The position numbers were made by a program, and so were the translations under genes. 20,428 nt of DNA, taken from assembly GCA_003224135.1 (NCBI GenBank), contig QHYO01000552.1, forward strand, positions 1 through 20,428. The letters run 5' to 3'. This stretch comes from Acidobacteriota bacterium. GTDB lineage: Bacteria > Acidobacteriota > Terriglobia > Acidiferrales > UBA7541. This document shows positions 6,741 to 14,386 of this stretch, piece after piece (the first letter of the stretch is position 1; each line of letters starts with the position of its first letter). The notes under the pieces are model-generated. The model had not been told where the DNA came from. It ran no database searches and saw only the letters and a program-made list of their open reading frames with translations.

Positions 6741-8822
6741 ATGAGTTCGATGAACCGACGGACATTTACGAAACTGGCTGTCGCGATCGGAGCGACGGCT
6801 GTTTGGGGTGATTTGTTTGCGGCGCCGTCCCGCGTCGCGTGGCGCGAGCGCCGGGAATTTTTCCCGGAGGGAGTGGCCTCTGGCGACTCGGACAGCGGCA
6901 GCGTGTTGCTTTGGACTCGCTGTCCGCAGGCCGAAAAGAGTTCGTCAGCCGAGTTAAGTGTCGAAGTGTCGGAGGATCAGTCCTTCAGGCGCGTAGTTGC
7001 GAGAGCAATCACAACTGTCTCGGCCTGTTCTGACTGGACATGTCGCGTGCTGGTCGCTGGCCTGCAGCCTCGGCGAACATATTGGTATCGCTTTACGGAC
7101 AGGAATGGTAACGGAAGTCGTATTGGTCGAACGATTACCGCGCCGAGTCTGGACGATTCGAGGCCCGTGGCGTTCGCTTTTGTGAGCTGCCAGAACGTGA
7201 ATCAAGGAGCGCAGAACGCTTATCGCCGAATGATTTTCGAAGACGAGCGGGCCGCTGAAGCGGATCGGTTGGGCTTCGTTCTCCATCTCGGCGATTTTAT
7301 ATATGAGCTGGTCTGGTATCCGGAAGATCGCCCGCAAGGAATGTATGACCGCAGGCTGCGCGACATTGTTCGTTATCCGGACGGAGAAAAAATTCGCGAC
7401 TTTCACATCCCCACGACTCTCGATGGCTACCGTGCGGTCTATCGCGCCTACCTGCACGACCCGGATCTGCAGGATGCCCGCGCACGCTGGCCATTCGTCA
7501 ACATGTGGGACAACCACGAATTCAGCTGGCTGGGATGGCAGTCGCTGCAGAAGTTCCAGGGAAAAACGAGACCTGCGCAAACGCGGAAAGTAGCCGCGAA
7601 CGAGGCTTTTTTCGAATACCAACCGGCACGGATGGCGCGGCCGAGCGGGAACTCATTGGAGCGTTTCAGCCCACCAAAGGTGGTGGATGCGCTGATCACC
7701 AAGTTCGACGATCATGGGCTCGGGCAGGAAGCGAACAACCTCGCGGCGATCGGCAGCCTCAAGGGTTATCGTGCAATACGTTGGGGTAGAAATGTGGAAC
7801 TGATCGTCACCGACCAGCGCAGCTACCGTTCGGAAGAACCGACCGATATGGAGGAGGCGAAACCGCTGGCAAGCGACGATTTCCCCGAGATGCTTCCGCA
7901 AGAGGCGATGGAGATTCTCGACGCGGCCCGCGCCTACAATGGGGGCAAGCCTCCGGCGACGATCCGTTCCGTCAACGGCAGCGTGGAAATTCCCAACTTC
8001 TGCAAGAACCGGCCTTCGCAGACGATTCTTGGAGCGGCACAGAAGGCGTGGTTCTTTGAGCGGCTCATGAACTCAAAGGCCGTATGGAAGATCTGGGGAA
8101 ATACAACGGCAACCCTCGACATGCGAGGCGACCCGCAGAATCTTCCTGAAGGAATAGGTAAGCCGTGGCCGTGGGCCGGGTTCGCAGGGTTTGGCGGAGG
8201 AGACCACAGCACGGCGTATACCGAGCGAGGAGAGATATACGATTTCGTCAGAAACAATGGAATTGCCGGCTTTGCGACTGTAGCCGGAGACCGCCATAGT
8301 TTTTGGGCTGGTCTGGCGGCGAAGTCGCTTCCTCCGCACTCATTTGTCCCTGTCGGAATCGCATTCGTGACGGGTTCGATTTCGGCTCCCGGAATGGTGG
8401 AGGCTCTGGAGCACCGCCTGCCGAAGGATCATCCTCTTCGCGCAATTTACCTTGGTCAGGGGCTCGAAGACCGCAAGCCGCAGCCGACCGTGAACATGCT
8501 GCTGCGGCATGGTGTGAGGTCGTGCCTGGAGTACGCAAAAAGCGGCGATGTGGAGAAAGCGCGAGCGCTGTCGAATCCTGATTTGTCGCCGCATGTTTCG
8601 TTCGTGGATATGGGTGGGCATGGATACTCGATCGTGCGTGCGGCGAGCAACTTCATCGAAACGGAATTCGTGTGCATTCCCCGTCCGCTTGAGCGCAGTG
8701 AAACCGAGAACGGCGGTCCCTTGAACTATCGCGCCCGGTTTCGCGCACTTCTTTGGGAAGCCGGCAAAGTGCCAGAACTTGAAGTAAGAATCATCGAGGG
8801 CGATCCGAAATTTTCCATCTGA
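6741..8822 (+). CDS. PhoD-like alkaline phosphatase/phosphodiesterase, Tat-exported
   Basis: A 693-residue metallophosphoesterase. It opens with a twin-arginine signal (NRRTFTKLAVAIGA, residues 5-18, then a hydrophobic stretch to FAA), as PhoD enzymes are exported folded by Tat. The PhoD N-terminal domain is visible at FPEGVASGDSDSGSVLLWTR (41-60). The catalytic part shows FVSCQN (147-152), LHLGDFIYE (181-189), MWDNHEF and VAGDRHSF, which supply metal-binding Cys/Asp/Asn/His residues. PhoD enzymes hydrolyse phosphate mono- and diesters outside the cytoplasm under phosphate limitation. ATG 6741 is chosen because GAGAGG (6727-6732) precedes it and the Tat signal then lies at the N-terminus; the frame is open back to 6663. 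ATG 6750 is an alternative. It is longer than Bacillus PhoD (about 580 residues) and stands alone. Confidence 0.92.
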   Translation: MSSMNRRTFTKLAVAIGATAVWGDLFAAPSRVAWRERREFFPEGVASGDSDSGSVLLWTRCPQAEKSSSAELSVEVSEDQSFRRVVARAITTVSACSDWTCRVLVAGLQPRRTYWYRFTDRNGNGSRIGRTITAPSLDDSRPVAFAFVSCQNVNQGAQNAYRRMIFEDERAAEADRLGFVLHLGDFIYELVWYPEDRPQGMYDRRLRDIVRYPDGEKIRDFHIPTTLDGYRAVYRAYLHDPDLQDARARWPFVNMWDNHEFSWLGWQSLQKFQGKTRPAQTRKVAANEAFFEYQPARMARPSGNSLERFSPPKVVDALITKFDDHGLGQEANNLAAIGSLKGYRAIRWGRNVELIVTDQRSYRSEEPTDMEEAKPLASDDFPEMLPQEAMEILDAARAYNGGKPPATIRSVNGSVEIPNFCKNRPSQTILGAAQKAWFFERLMNSKAVWKIWGNTTATLDMRGDPQNLPEGIGKPWPWAGFAGFGGGDHSTAYTERGEIYDFVRNNGIAGFATVAGDRHSFWAGLAAKSLPPHSFVPVGIAFVTGSISAPGMVEALEHRLPKDHPLRAIYLGQGLEDRKPQPTVNMLLRHGVRSCLEYAKSGDVEKARALSNPDLSPHVSFVDMGGHGYSIVRAASNFIETEFVCIPRPLERSETENGGPLNYRARFRALLWEAGKVPELEVRIIEGDPKFSI

Positions 8823-8838
8823 AACGGAGAACCGTTTC
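8821..8838 (+). terminator. Tight hairpin at the end of the phoD-like gene
   Basis: GAAACGG (8821-8827), loop AGAA, CCGTTTC (8832-8838) is a perfect 7-bp stem with a 4-base loop overlapping the TGA stop. No run of T residues follows, so it is at best a weak intrinsic terminator or an mRNA-stabilising end. Confidence 0.35.
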
Positions 8839-8890
8839 CTCGCAGCGTGGAGTTGTGCAGTTGAGGGATGAAAACCAAGACACGGTATCT

Positions 8891-9265
8891 CTACGCTCTT
8901 TGCAGGTCCGTGTCCGGTGCGGGATAGCCAAGCGTTCTCAGCATTGCCACTACTTGACCTTTGTGGTGGAACGCGTGCGTTACGATGTGCAGAATAATAA
9001 AAGCTGGGCTCCTTAATTCTCCCACCCATTGCTGCGGTCGTTCGGTCAATCGCCTATTTAGCTCCATATCGCTCAAACCGTGCAGGTAATCTTGCGTCGC
9101 GCTCTGGACTCGAGCCTTGTTCGCAAGAAGAGCTCGAAGGTCGGCACAATCTTCTTCACGCCAGTGCGTGCAAGACTGGTCCTGGAGATCCAACACCCAG
9201 GTCTCTTCCACCTCCAAAATGTGCACAAGTTGCTTCCGAGATGGTTTTTTCAATCCGGAGAACAT
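8891..9265 (-). CDS. DinB-family protein with missing or altered N-terminus
   Basis: From ATG 9265 this is a 124-residue protein matching the DinB/YfiT four-helix fold from its second helix on: KQLVHILEVEETWVLDLQDQ, then RLTERPQQWVGELRSPAFII, and the diagnostic HIVTHAFHHKGQVVAMLRTLGYPAPDTDL end. The three likely metal-binding histidines (LVHIL and the two in VTHAFHH) are present. The usual first helix of about 35 residues (YN.WAN type) is absent, and residues upstream in the same frame (back to TTG 9412) do not resemble it. No Shine-Dalgarno precedes 9265. A faint candidate for the first helix (SAWVLFEVLL...) lies in another frame around 9378-9307, suggesting a frameshift. DinB proteins are often thiol-dependent metalloenzymes; the role here is unknown. 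Downstream of the AraC gene on the same strand. Confidence 0.65.
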   Translation of the reverse strand: MFSGLKKPSRKQLVHILEVEETWVLDLQDQSCTHWREEDCADLRALLANKARVQSATQDYLHGLSDMELNRRLTERPQQWVGELRSPAFIILHIVTHAFHHKGQVVAMLRTLGYPAPDTDLQRA

Positions 9266-9475
9266 GAATCGTCTATTAGGTCCAAGCGGGGTGACACACA
9301 ATTGCAAATGGTACCAAATTCGAATTCGGCTGACTGCTGAACGGAAACTAGGAGAACTTCGAACAGTACCCACGCACTGATCCCCGAGCATGGAGCGACA
9401 CAAATGTTTCAAACCTCGACGTTACGCGATCAAGACCCCTGGGACGAAGAGATGGAGCTGCGACGGAGGGCAGCA

Positions 9476-10450
9476 CTACAACCCGAACCTGCGCCGGTAG
9501 GCACTGGGGGAGATCCCTGTGTGTCGTTGGAAGAGCTGCCGGAAGAAGGTGAGATCTCCATATCCGACGGAGTCACCGATCTCCTGCATGCTGCGATGGT
9601 CGTTTTCCAGCATTCGCTTGGCGGCAGCCACTCGAAGTTTCTGCAAGTAGATCAGCGGAGCATCTCCGGTGGCTTGCTTAAAGCGACGGACGAAATTGCG
9701 TAAGCTCATGCCCACGAGCCGGGCCGGATCCTCGAGCGAGAAGGACCGGTGAAAGTTCTTATGCAGCCACTCCTGCGCGCTGGAGATAATGTCATCGGAA
9801 TGCTCGGTTTTTAAAGGGACGATAGCGAACCCGGCCTGCCAAGCTCGCGGTGTCTCGACGAGCAGTGCCTTGGCAGTTTGCATGGCCACCTCGTGGCCGC
9901 AGAATTTCTCCACCAAATACAGACTGAGATCCAGCGAGGCGTGCACACCGCCTCCGCAGTAGAAGCCGCGGTCTTCGGTCACCATCAATTCCGGCATCCA
10001 CCGCACCTTCGGATATTTCTGACGAAATTGCTCTGCCAGTGCCCAATGTGTAGTTGCGCGTTTGCCGTCGAGCAGGCCGGCAGCGGCAACCAGGCCCACG
10101 CCCGAGCATACGCTGGCAATGGCAACTCCGCGCTTATGCCAACGGCACAGCCAGGGCACAACCGACGCGTTGCGCTCAACTACATCGTCCACGCTTGGTC
10201 CAGTCGACGGGATGAAGATCAGCTCTGTCTTACGGATGGCTGTGAGTGCAGCGGCAGGACGGATCTGGATCGGCCCGTCACACTGGACCGCTCGGCCCCG
10301 CACCGACGCTGTCGTCACTCGAAAGCGAGGAGCCGCTGGCTTCCCCGTCAGGACGTTCCACAGCTCTCCGGCATGACGGAACACCTCCATCGGTCCGATA
10401 GCCGTGGAGGAGAAAGTTCCGTCGAGAAACAAAACGGTGACATCGATCAT
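9476..10450 (-). CDS. GlxA/FtrA-type AraC regulator with DJ-1/PfpI domain
   Basis: A 324-residue regulator from ATG 10450. Residues ~1-190 are a DJ-1/PfpI-like domain: MIDVTVLFLDG start, ELIFIPSTG (76-84) and the nucleophile-elbow equivalent ASVCSGVGLVAAAGLLDGK (112-130) with C115. Residues ~220-324 are an AraC DNA-binding domain with both helix-turn-helix units: FSLEDPARLVGMSLRNFVRR (237-256), and SMQEIGDSVGYGDLTFFRQL (287-306) followed by the typical HTGISPSAYRRRF end. Such proteins are activators; the amidase-like domain is usually a sensor without enzyme activity. The frame is open upstream to 10552; M at 10456 or 10450 begins the homology, with only a weak GAG as ribosome-binding site. 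Divergent from the DUF4242 gene, its most obvious candidate target. Confidence 0.9.
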   Translation of the reverse strand: MIDVTVLFLDGTFSSTAIGPMEVFRHAGELWNVLTGKPAAPRFRVTTASVRGRAVQCDGPIQIRPAAALTAIRKTELIFIPSTGPSVDDVVERNASVVPWLCRWHKRGVAIASVCSGVGLVAAAGLLDGKRATTHWALAEQFRQKYPKVRWMPELMVTEDRGFYCGGGVHASLDLSLYLVEKFCGHEVAMQTAKALLVETPRAWQAGFAIVPLKTEHSDDIISSAQEWLHKNFHRSFSLEDPARLVGMSLRNFVRRFKQATGDAPLIYLQKLRVAAAKRMLENDHRSMQEIGDSVGYGDLTFFRQLFQRHTGISPSAYRRRFGL

Positions 10451-10498
10451 TCGCATCTCAGAGCGCTGAATCCAGGATGGCTGAATCACCCATGCACA

Positions 10499-10514
10499 AT
10501 GGCATATCTGCCAT
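10499..10514. promoter_or_regulatory. Perfect inverted repeat between the AraC-type and DUF4242 genes
   Basis: ATGGCA, four bases, TGCCAT form a perfect palindrome in the 147-base divergent region, 49 bases from the regulator's start and 84 bases from the DUF4242 start. Its position suits an operator or activator site for the adjacent GlxA-type regulator acting on either gene. No other copy was noticed in the window. Binding is inference. Confidence 0.4.
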
Positions 10515-10597
10515 CTTGTCGCAACCCCCATTTTACGTCTACCCTTGAACAACTCGAACAGGAAGTCGTTCGGTTAGGGGTTCACATGGAGGATGTA

Positions 10598-10906
10598 ATG
10601 AAGAAATACATCATCGAGCGAGAGATTCCGAATGTCGGGAGTCTGGATCCAGAGCAACTCCGGGAAGCTGCTGCGAAGTCCAACCAGGCGCTCCGTGACC
10701 TTGGACCGGATATTCAGTGGCAGGAATCTTTTGTCGCTGCTGACAAAACGTTCTGCGTTTATCTGGCGAAAGATGAGGCAATCATCCATCGGCACGCAGA
10801 ACTGAGTGGTTTTCCTGCCAGCAAGGTCACAGAAATCTGCAACATAATTGGCCCGGCGACTGGTGCTCAGCCGGTAGATGGATCAGCGGGCAATGCACCT
10901 GGATAG
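10598..10906 (+). CDS. DUF4242 family protein (small ferredoxin-like fold)
   Basis: A 102-residue protein of the DUF4242 family: KKYIIEREIPNVGSLDPEQL (2-21), then LRDLGPDIQWQESFVAADKT (32-51), YLAKDEAIIHRHAELSGFPA (55-74) and a terminal VTEICNIIGPATG. One characterised relative is a nickel-binding protein of Streptomyces; whether this one binds metal is unknown, although H64 and H66 lie in the conserved helix. The long open frame containing it runs back to 9878 only because it is antisense to the AraC gene. ATG 10598 is preferred, with GGAGG at 10588-10592 and five bases of spacing; ATG 10586 contains that ribosome-binding site. The divergent AraC gene and the STAS gene 77 bases downstream are its neighbours. 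Confidence 0.88.
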   Translation: MKKYIIEREIPNVGSLDPEQLREAAAKSNQALRDLGPDIQWQESFVAADKTFCVYLAKDEAIIHRHAELSGFPASKVTEICNIIGPATGAQPVDGSAGNAPG

Positions 10907-10983
10907 CTGGAAATCCATCACTGTTCATCGCGAAGATCTGGCAACTAGATAGACAGGAAAGAATTTGGAGCATAAACGCTGGG

Positions 10984-11379
10984 ATGCTTATTGAAATTTC
11001 AATTCGGGAATCGGGCAAAGTGACCATTCTGGATCTTCGTGGTACGTGCACGCTGGACAGTGGCAGTGAACGGCTCAGTGGTCAACTGCGACGATTGTTT
11101 AACAACGGCGTGTGCAACCTAGTGTTCAACCTCGAAGGGCTGACGCAGGTGGATAGCTCCGGCATCAGTGTTTTGGTCGAGACCTATCTTTCCGTGAGAC
11201 GTAACGGAGGCAATCTCAAACTGCTTCGCCTGGGCAACCGAGTGAGGATGGTTTTGAATCTCTTCCGCCTGCTCGATATTATTCCGAACTTTGAAGACGA
11301 GACTCAAGCATTGGCCAGCTTTTGTGGTGCCAAGGTTCCTTCGCAAAAGCCTGAGTCGGCCGAAGTTTGTGGATTGTGA
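10984..11379 (+). CDS. STAS-domain protein, anti-sigma-factor antagonist type
   Basis: A 131-residue single STAS domain. Residues 2-20 (LIEISIRESGKVTILDLRG) form the first strands. The diagnostic phosphorylation loop is VFNLEGLTQVDSSGISVLVE (47-66) with serine 58 or 59 in DSSG. It is followed by GGNLKLLRLGNRVRMVLNLF (75-94) and the NLFRLLDIIPNFEDETQAL end, all typical of SpoIIAA/RsbV proteins that are switched by an anti-sigma kinase. No partner kinase, phosphatase or sigma gene is adjacent. A GGAG lies well upstream, so ribosome binding is weak. It may be cotranscribed with the DUF4242 gene (77-base gap). The last ~15 residues are an unconserved tail. Confidence 0.9.
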   Translation: MLIEISIRESGKVTILDLRGTCTLDSGSERLSGQLRRLFNNGVCNLVFNLEGLTQVDSSGISVLVETYLSVRRNGGNLKLLRLGNRVRMVLNLFRLLDIIPNFEDETQALASFCGAKVPSQKPESAEVCGL

Positions 11380-11571
11380 TTGGCGGTCGCTCACCTTAGA
11401 TGGCATTTCCATTCTGACTTTAGAGACGACAATGACTACACGTCATTGCTGCCCTTACGATCGCTAATCCGCTTTGGCAGGAGGATGCTCCCGTCACGCG
11501 CAACGGAAGCCGATTTCAACCCGCGCATACCCGGGCTCCGAAATGCAAACGAATTCACTAAGGGTGTAAAT

Positions 11572-12687
11572 ATGAGAAGGCTTTCCCTGCAGCGCGCACA
11601 CAGGTTGCCGTTTGTTGGGCTAATTATCATGGTGTTATTCACCATGAGCATTACGCCGGCGCGCTCGCAAACCAGTAGTTATGAGTTCAACGATTCCCAC
11701 TTCCACTTGACCAACAATGTTCAGCAAGGTCCTGATATTCACGATTTTCTGAACATGATGGGAAATAAAACCGGCCGCGTGGCGTTGTTCGGCGTCCCCT
11801 TGCAGCAACAGTGGTCGTACCGGGTTGACGGAGATCGTGCGCCGACCTATTACCTGCACTCCGACGCTCCGTTGTACTACTACTCGTTTACGGACGCGTG
11901 GATTGCGATGGCCTATAAGTCCCTAACGACGGAACAGCAGGCCCGCTTTGATCCCATGATTACCGGCTTCAACCCCACGGACATGTATGCCGCGGATCAC
12001 ATTCGCAGAGTGCTGCAAACTTTTCCAGGTGTGTTTACTGGCATCGGCGAGTTCACGATTCACAAAGAGTTCGTGTCGGCGAAAATCCCCGGCGAAGTCG
12101 CAAGCCTTCAGAACCCGGCTCTCGATCGCATACTCGATTTCGCTGCCGAAGTTGGTTTGCTGGCCATACTGCACAATGATGTCGACATCCCTATCGCAAA
12201 GGACGTTGCGAAAGACGAATCCGAACCTGCCTACCTCAACCAAATAAAAGCCGTCTTCAAGCGGCATCCCAACACGACCATCATTTGGGCCCACATGGGT
12301 TTGGGACGTTTGGTCGCACCGGCCACCGGGTACCTTGCGCAGATCGAAGCGATCTTGCGCGATCGGGACTTTCCTAACGTCTACGTCGACATCTCATGGG
12401 ACGAAGTTGCTAAATATTTTGTCGCGAGCCCGGAAGCAACAAAGGGATTGGTCGATCTGATCGAACGCTACCCGGATCGTTTTCTGTTTGGCACTGATGC
12501 AGCCGCGCCTGCGGATCAGTCCAAGTATTTGAAGGTTTTCTATCAATACGAGCCTTTGTGGAAAGCACTCGATGCGGCAACCTCCCGCAAAGTCCGTTCG
12601 CGGAACTACGAACGAATCTTCGATGAAGCACGCGGCAAGGTTCGAAATTGGGAGAACGCTCACATGCGAGGCGCAAGTTCAAATTGA
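11572..12687 (+). CDS. Exported amidohydrolase (amidohydrolase-2-like TIM barrel)
   Basis: A 371-residue protein with an N-terminal signal (positive RRLSLQRAHR, hydrophobic core 12-28, likely cleavage after PARS near residue 32). The mature part is a metal-dependent TIM-barrel hydrolase: NDSHFHL with the HxH pair H43/H45, E160 and H164 in GIGEFTIHKE, H201 in LAILHNDVD, H241 in IIWAHMG, and D309 in FLFGTDAAAP. These correspond to the ligands of the amidohydrolase superfamily, where carboxylate, amide or lactone hydrolysis or decarboxylation is catalysed. The substrate cannot be inferred. The frame is open to 11380, but ATG 11572 is preferred because AAGGG (11560-11564) sits 7 bases ahead and the signal peptide begins there. 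Export of this family is less usual than a cytosolic location. Confidence 0.87.
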   Translation: MRRLSLQRAHRLPFVGLIIMVLFTMSITPARSQTSSYEFNDSHFHLTNNVQQGPDIHDFLNMMGNKTGRVALFGVPLQQQWSYRVDGDRAPTYYLHSDAPLYYYSFTDAWIAMAYKSLTTEQQARFDPMITGFNPTDMYAADHIRRVLQTFPGVFTGIGEFTIHKEFVSAKIPGEVASLQNPALDRILDFAAEVGLLAILHNDVDIPIAKDVAKDESEPAYLNQIKAVFKRHPNTTIIWAHMGLGRLVAPATGYLAQIEAILRDRDFPNVYVDISWDEVAKYFVASPEATKGLVDLIERYPDRFLFGTDAAAPADQSKYLKVFYQYEPLWKALDAATSRKVRSRNYERIFDEARGKVRNWENAHMRGASSN

Positions 12688-12740
12688 ATGGTTGACCGGC
12701 GCTCAGAGGCTTTCACGCGGCATAAGCTGAGTGAGTGCAA

Positions 12741-13160
12741 ATGAACCAACCCGAATACCATCACGTTGATGTATTTGCGGCTAGACCTTTTTCTGGAAAC
12801 AGCCTAACGGTTTTCCTCGCTGCTGGTGCTCTCCTTGGCAGCCAGATGTTGACGATTAGGCAGGAAATGCGTCACTTCGAAAGTATATTTCTGTCGTCTG
12901 CAGGAACGCCGAATACCTTTCACGCCCAGGTGTTCGGCTTGACGGGAGAACCGGACTTCGTGGGACACCCATTGCTCGGGGCAGCGCGCTCGACGCCCGC
13001 AGACTCCATGGCTCGCCGGCAGGTCGTCAGATGCTTAGATACGCTTGAGTGTCGGCCGAGAGAGCGTCTTGCTGGCGGTGGTCTCTTATTGCGAACGTTA
13101 GGCAGCGACCAGCAAGCGAGACTGATCAGGAACAAGGCCCCCGCGATCCAAACGGCGTGA
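12741..13160 (+). pseudogene. Truncated PhzF-family isomerase gene
   Basis: The first ~82 residues match PhzF/YddE-type epimerases: YHHVDVFAARPFSGNSLTVF (6-25), QEMRHFESIFL with the catalytic-position E47 (41-51), HAQVFGLTGE (61-70) and DFVGHPLLGAA (72-82). Family members are about 260-300 residues with two similar halves. After residue 82 the match stops in this frame; another frame (12980-13048) continues SALDARRLHGSP and meets TGA at 13046-13048. The remaining two thirds are absent, and the downstream DNA is occupied by the opposite-strand HupE-like gene. The preserved start (ATG 12741) shows it was a real gene. It is probably non-functional. Confidence 0.75.
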
Positions 13161-14386
13161 TGCGCTACGATATCCACCGCAACGTCTACCGGGTTATGCA
13201 CGCCTAACAGCCGCTCGGCGATCCAGCCCACGGACGCAAAACCGGCAAAGAGGGCCCCGCCGATTCTTAGAAGTGGGTACGCGCGTGTGCGACTCATTAG
13301 AACAAGCGGCGGCATGGTAGCGGCGAGCACGATCAGCTGCATCGTTTCGATACCCAGGTTGAACGCCAGAATGCCGGCCACACGCTCCCACCGGCCGAGC
13401 CCCAACTCCTCCAGGGTTGCAGCAAATGCTAAACCATGAATAAGTCCGAAGAACGCTGCTATTCGCGCTTCGCGTCCGGGGAAAAGTGGGCGGAGAGCGT
13501 GAACAGCGGAGAGAATGATCGACAGAGCGATCAGTACTTCGACTGGACGGGTGGGCACGCGGAACAGCCGCAATGCCGCTAGCGCGAGAGTGATCGAGTG
13601 CCCGACGGTAAACGCCGTTACCACTCGCAAAATCTGCAACAGGCTTTCACGCACCCCAGCGAACCCGAACCAACGCGAACCTAGAGCGAGTAGTGGCGCA
13701 GGCAGAAGCAGTGCGAGCAAGAACAGAAGGTGGTCTGTGCCTTCAGCAATGTGCCGCATGCCGAGACGGAATATGCTTGCGAAGCCGACCGCGCCCATCG
13801 ATCCGTGAATGGTTGACCGCCCCTTCAAAGACGCGGGGTTTGAACTACTGCCAGCCTGCGCGTAATCCAGCTGATAGAACGATTGGCTCTCGTTTCGATT
13901 CTGGGCAAGGATCCGAATATTTGGGTCGCGTGGAACCAGACAATTCACCAGATAGGCGGATATCTCATTGCGGTGATGGTTCTCGAAAACGATTCTCCGT
14001 TCGGGCCCACCACGGGACAGATCCACAGTGAACTCAATCTGAATTTCACCGAGTCCTTCTTTGATCTCCTCGGTTGCCGGAAACTTCTGTGACACAAGCG
14101 TTGGCCGCGCACTGTTTCCGTCAACCGTAACCGACAGATCGCGAAGCACCCGCTCCGCGTAAGTCCGCTGCTCGGCCTCCGAGATAACGCCGTCCCCGTT
14201 GGTGTCGATGCTCGCAAGCACCATGGAGGAAACCGCGACACCCGGGACCAAACGCATGGAGGCCTGCACACGGTCTTTCTCCACCGAGATGATGGTGGCT
14301 TGCAGGTATTCATCGAGCCTGTGCGCGAAGCCACCCGCTCCCAGCGACAGAAGAACAGCGGCAGCGGCAACAAACTTCGTGTTCAT
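12920..14386 (-). CDS. HupE/UreJ-like membrane protein with extracytoplasmic EF-hand region
   Basis: A 488-residue protein. A signal peptide (residues 1-21, to GFA) precedes an extracytoplasmic domain beginning AHRLDEYLQATIISVEKD. Within it, D61-x-N63-x-D65-G-x-I68-x-x-x-E72 is a canonical EF-hand calcium-binding loop. Residues ~205-425 hold six or seven membrane helices of the HupE/UreJ type with conserved His motifs: MRHIAEGTDHLLFLLAL, VTAFTVGHSITLAL and FFGLIHGLAFA. HupE/UreJ relatives are proposed nickel or related metal permeases; the specificity here is unknown. ATG overlaps the DUF3500 stop by four bases (ATGA, 14383-14386), so the two are translationally coupled. Conserved sequence ends near residue 430; the last ~57 residues are read antisense to the phzF remnant, so the normal stop has probably been lost. 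Confidence 0.87.
   Translation of the reverse strand: MNTKFVAAAAVLLSLGAGGFAHRLDEYLQATIISVEKDRVQASMRLVPGVAVSSMVLASIDTNGDGVISEAEQRTYAERVLRDLSVTVDGNSARPTLVSQKFPATEEIKEGLGEIQIEFTVDLSRGGPERRIVFENHHRNEISAYLVNCLVPRDPNIRILAQNRNESQSFYQLDYAQAGSSSNPASLKGRSTIHGSMGAVGFASIFRLGMRHIAEGTDHLLFLLALLLPAPLLALGSRWFGFAGVRESLLQILRVVTAFTVGHSITLALAALRLFRVPTRPVEVLIALSIILSAVHALRPLFPGREARIAAFFGLIHGLAFAATLEELGLGRWERVAGILAFNLGIETMQLIVLAATMPPLVLMSRTRAYPLLRIGGALFAGFASVGWIAERLLGVHNPVDVAVDIVAHHAVWIAGALFLISLACWSLPNVRNKRPPPARRSLGRHSSVSKHLTTCRRAMESAGVERAAPSNGCPTKSGSPVKPNTWA

Noticed and set aside
6292..6744. 150-codon plus-strand open frame before the PhoD-like gene
   Set aside because: Arg/Ser/Pro-rich without motifs, no ribosome-binding site, and it overlaps the PhoD-like start; probably chance.
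9878..10597. Plus-strand open frame continuing upstream of the DUF4242 gene
   Set aside because: It is antisense to the AraC-type regulator, and the DUF4242 homology starts only at 10598, where a good ribosome-binding site precedes the ATG.
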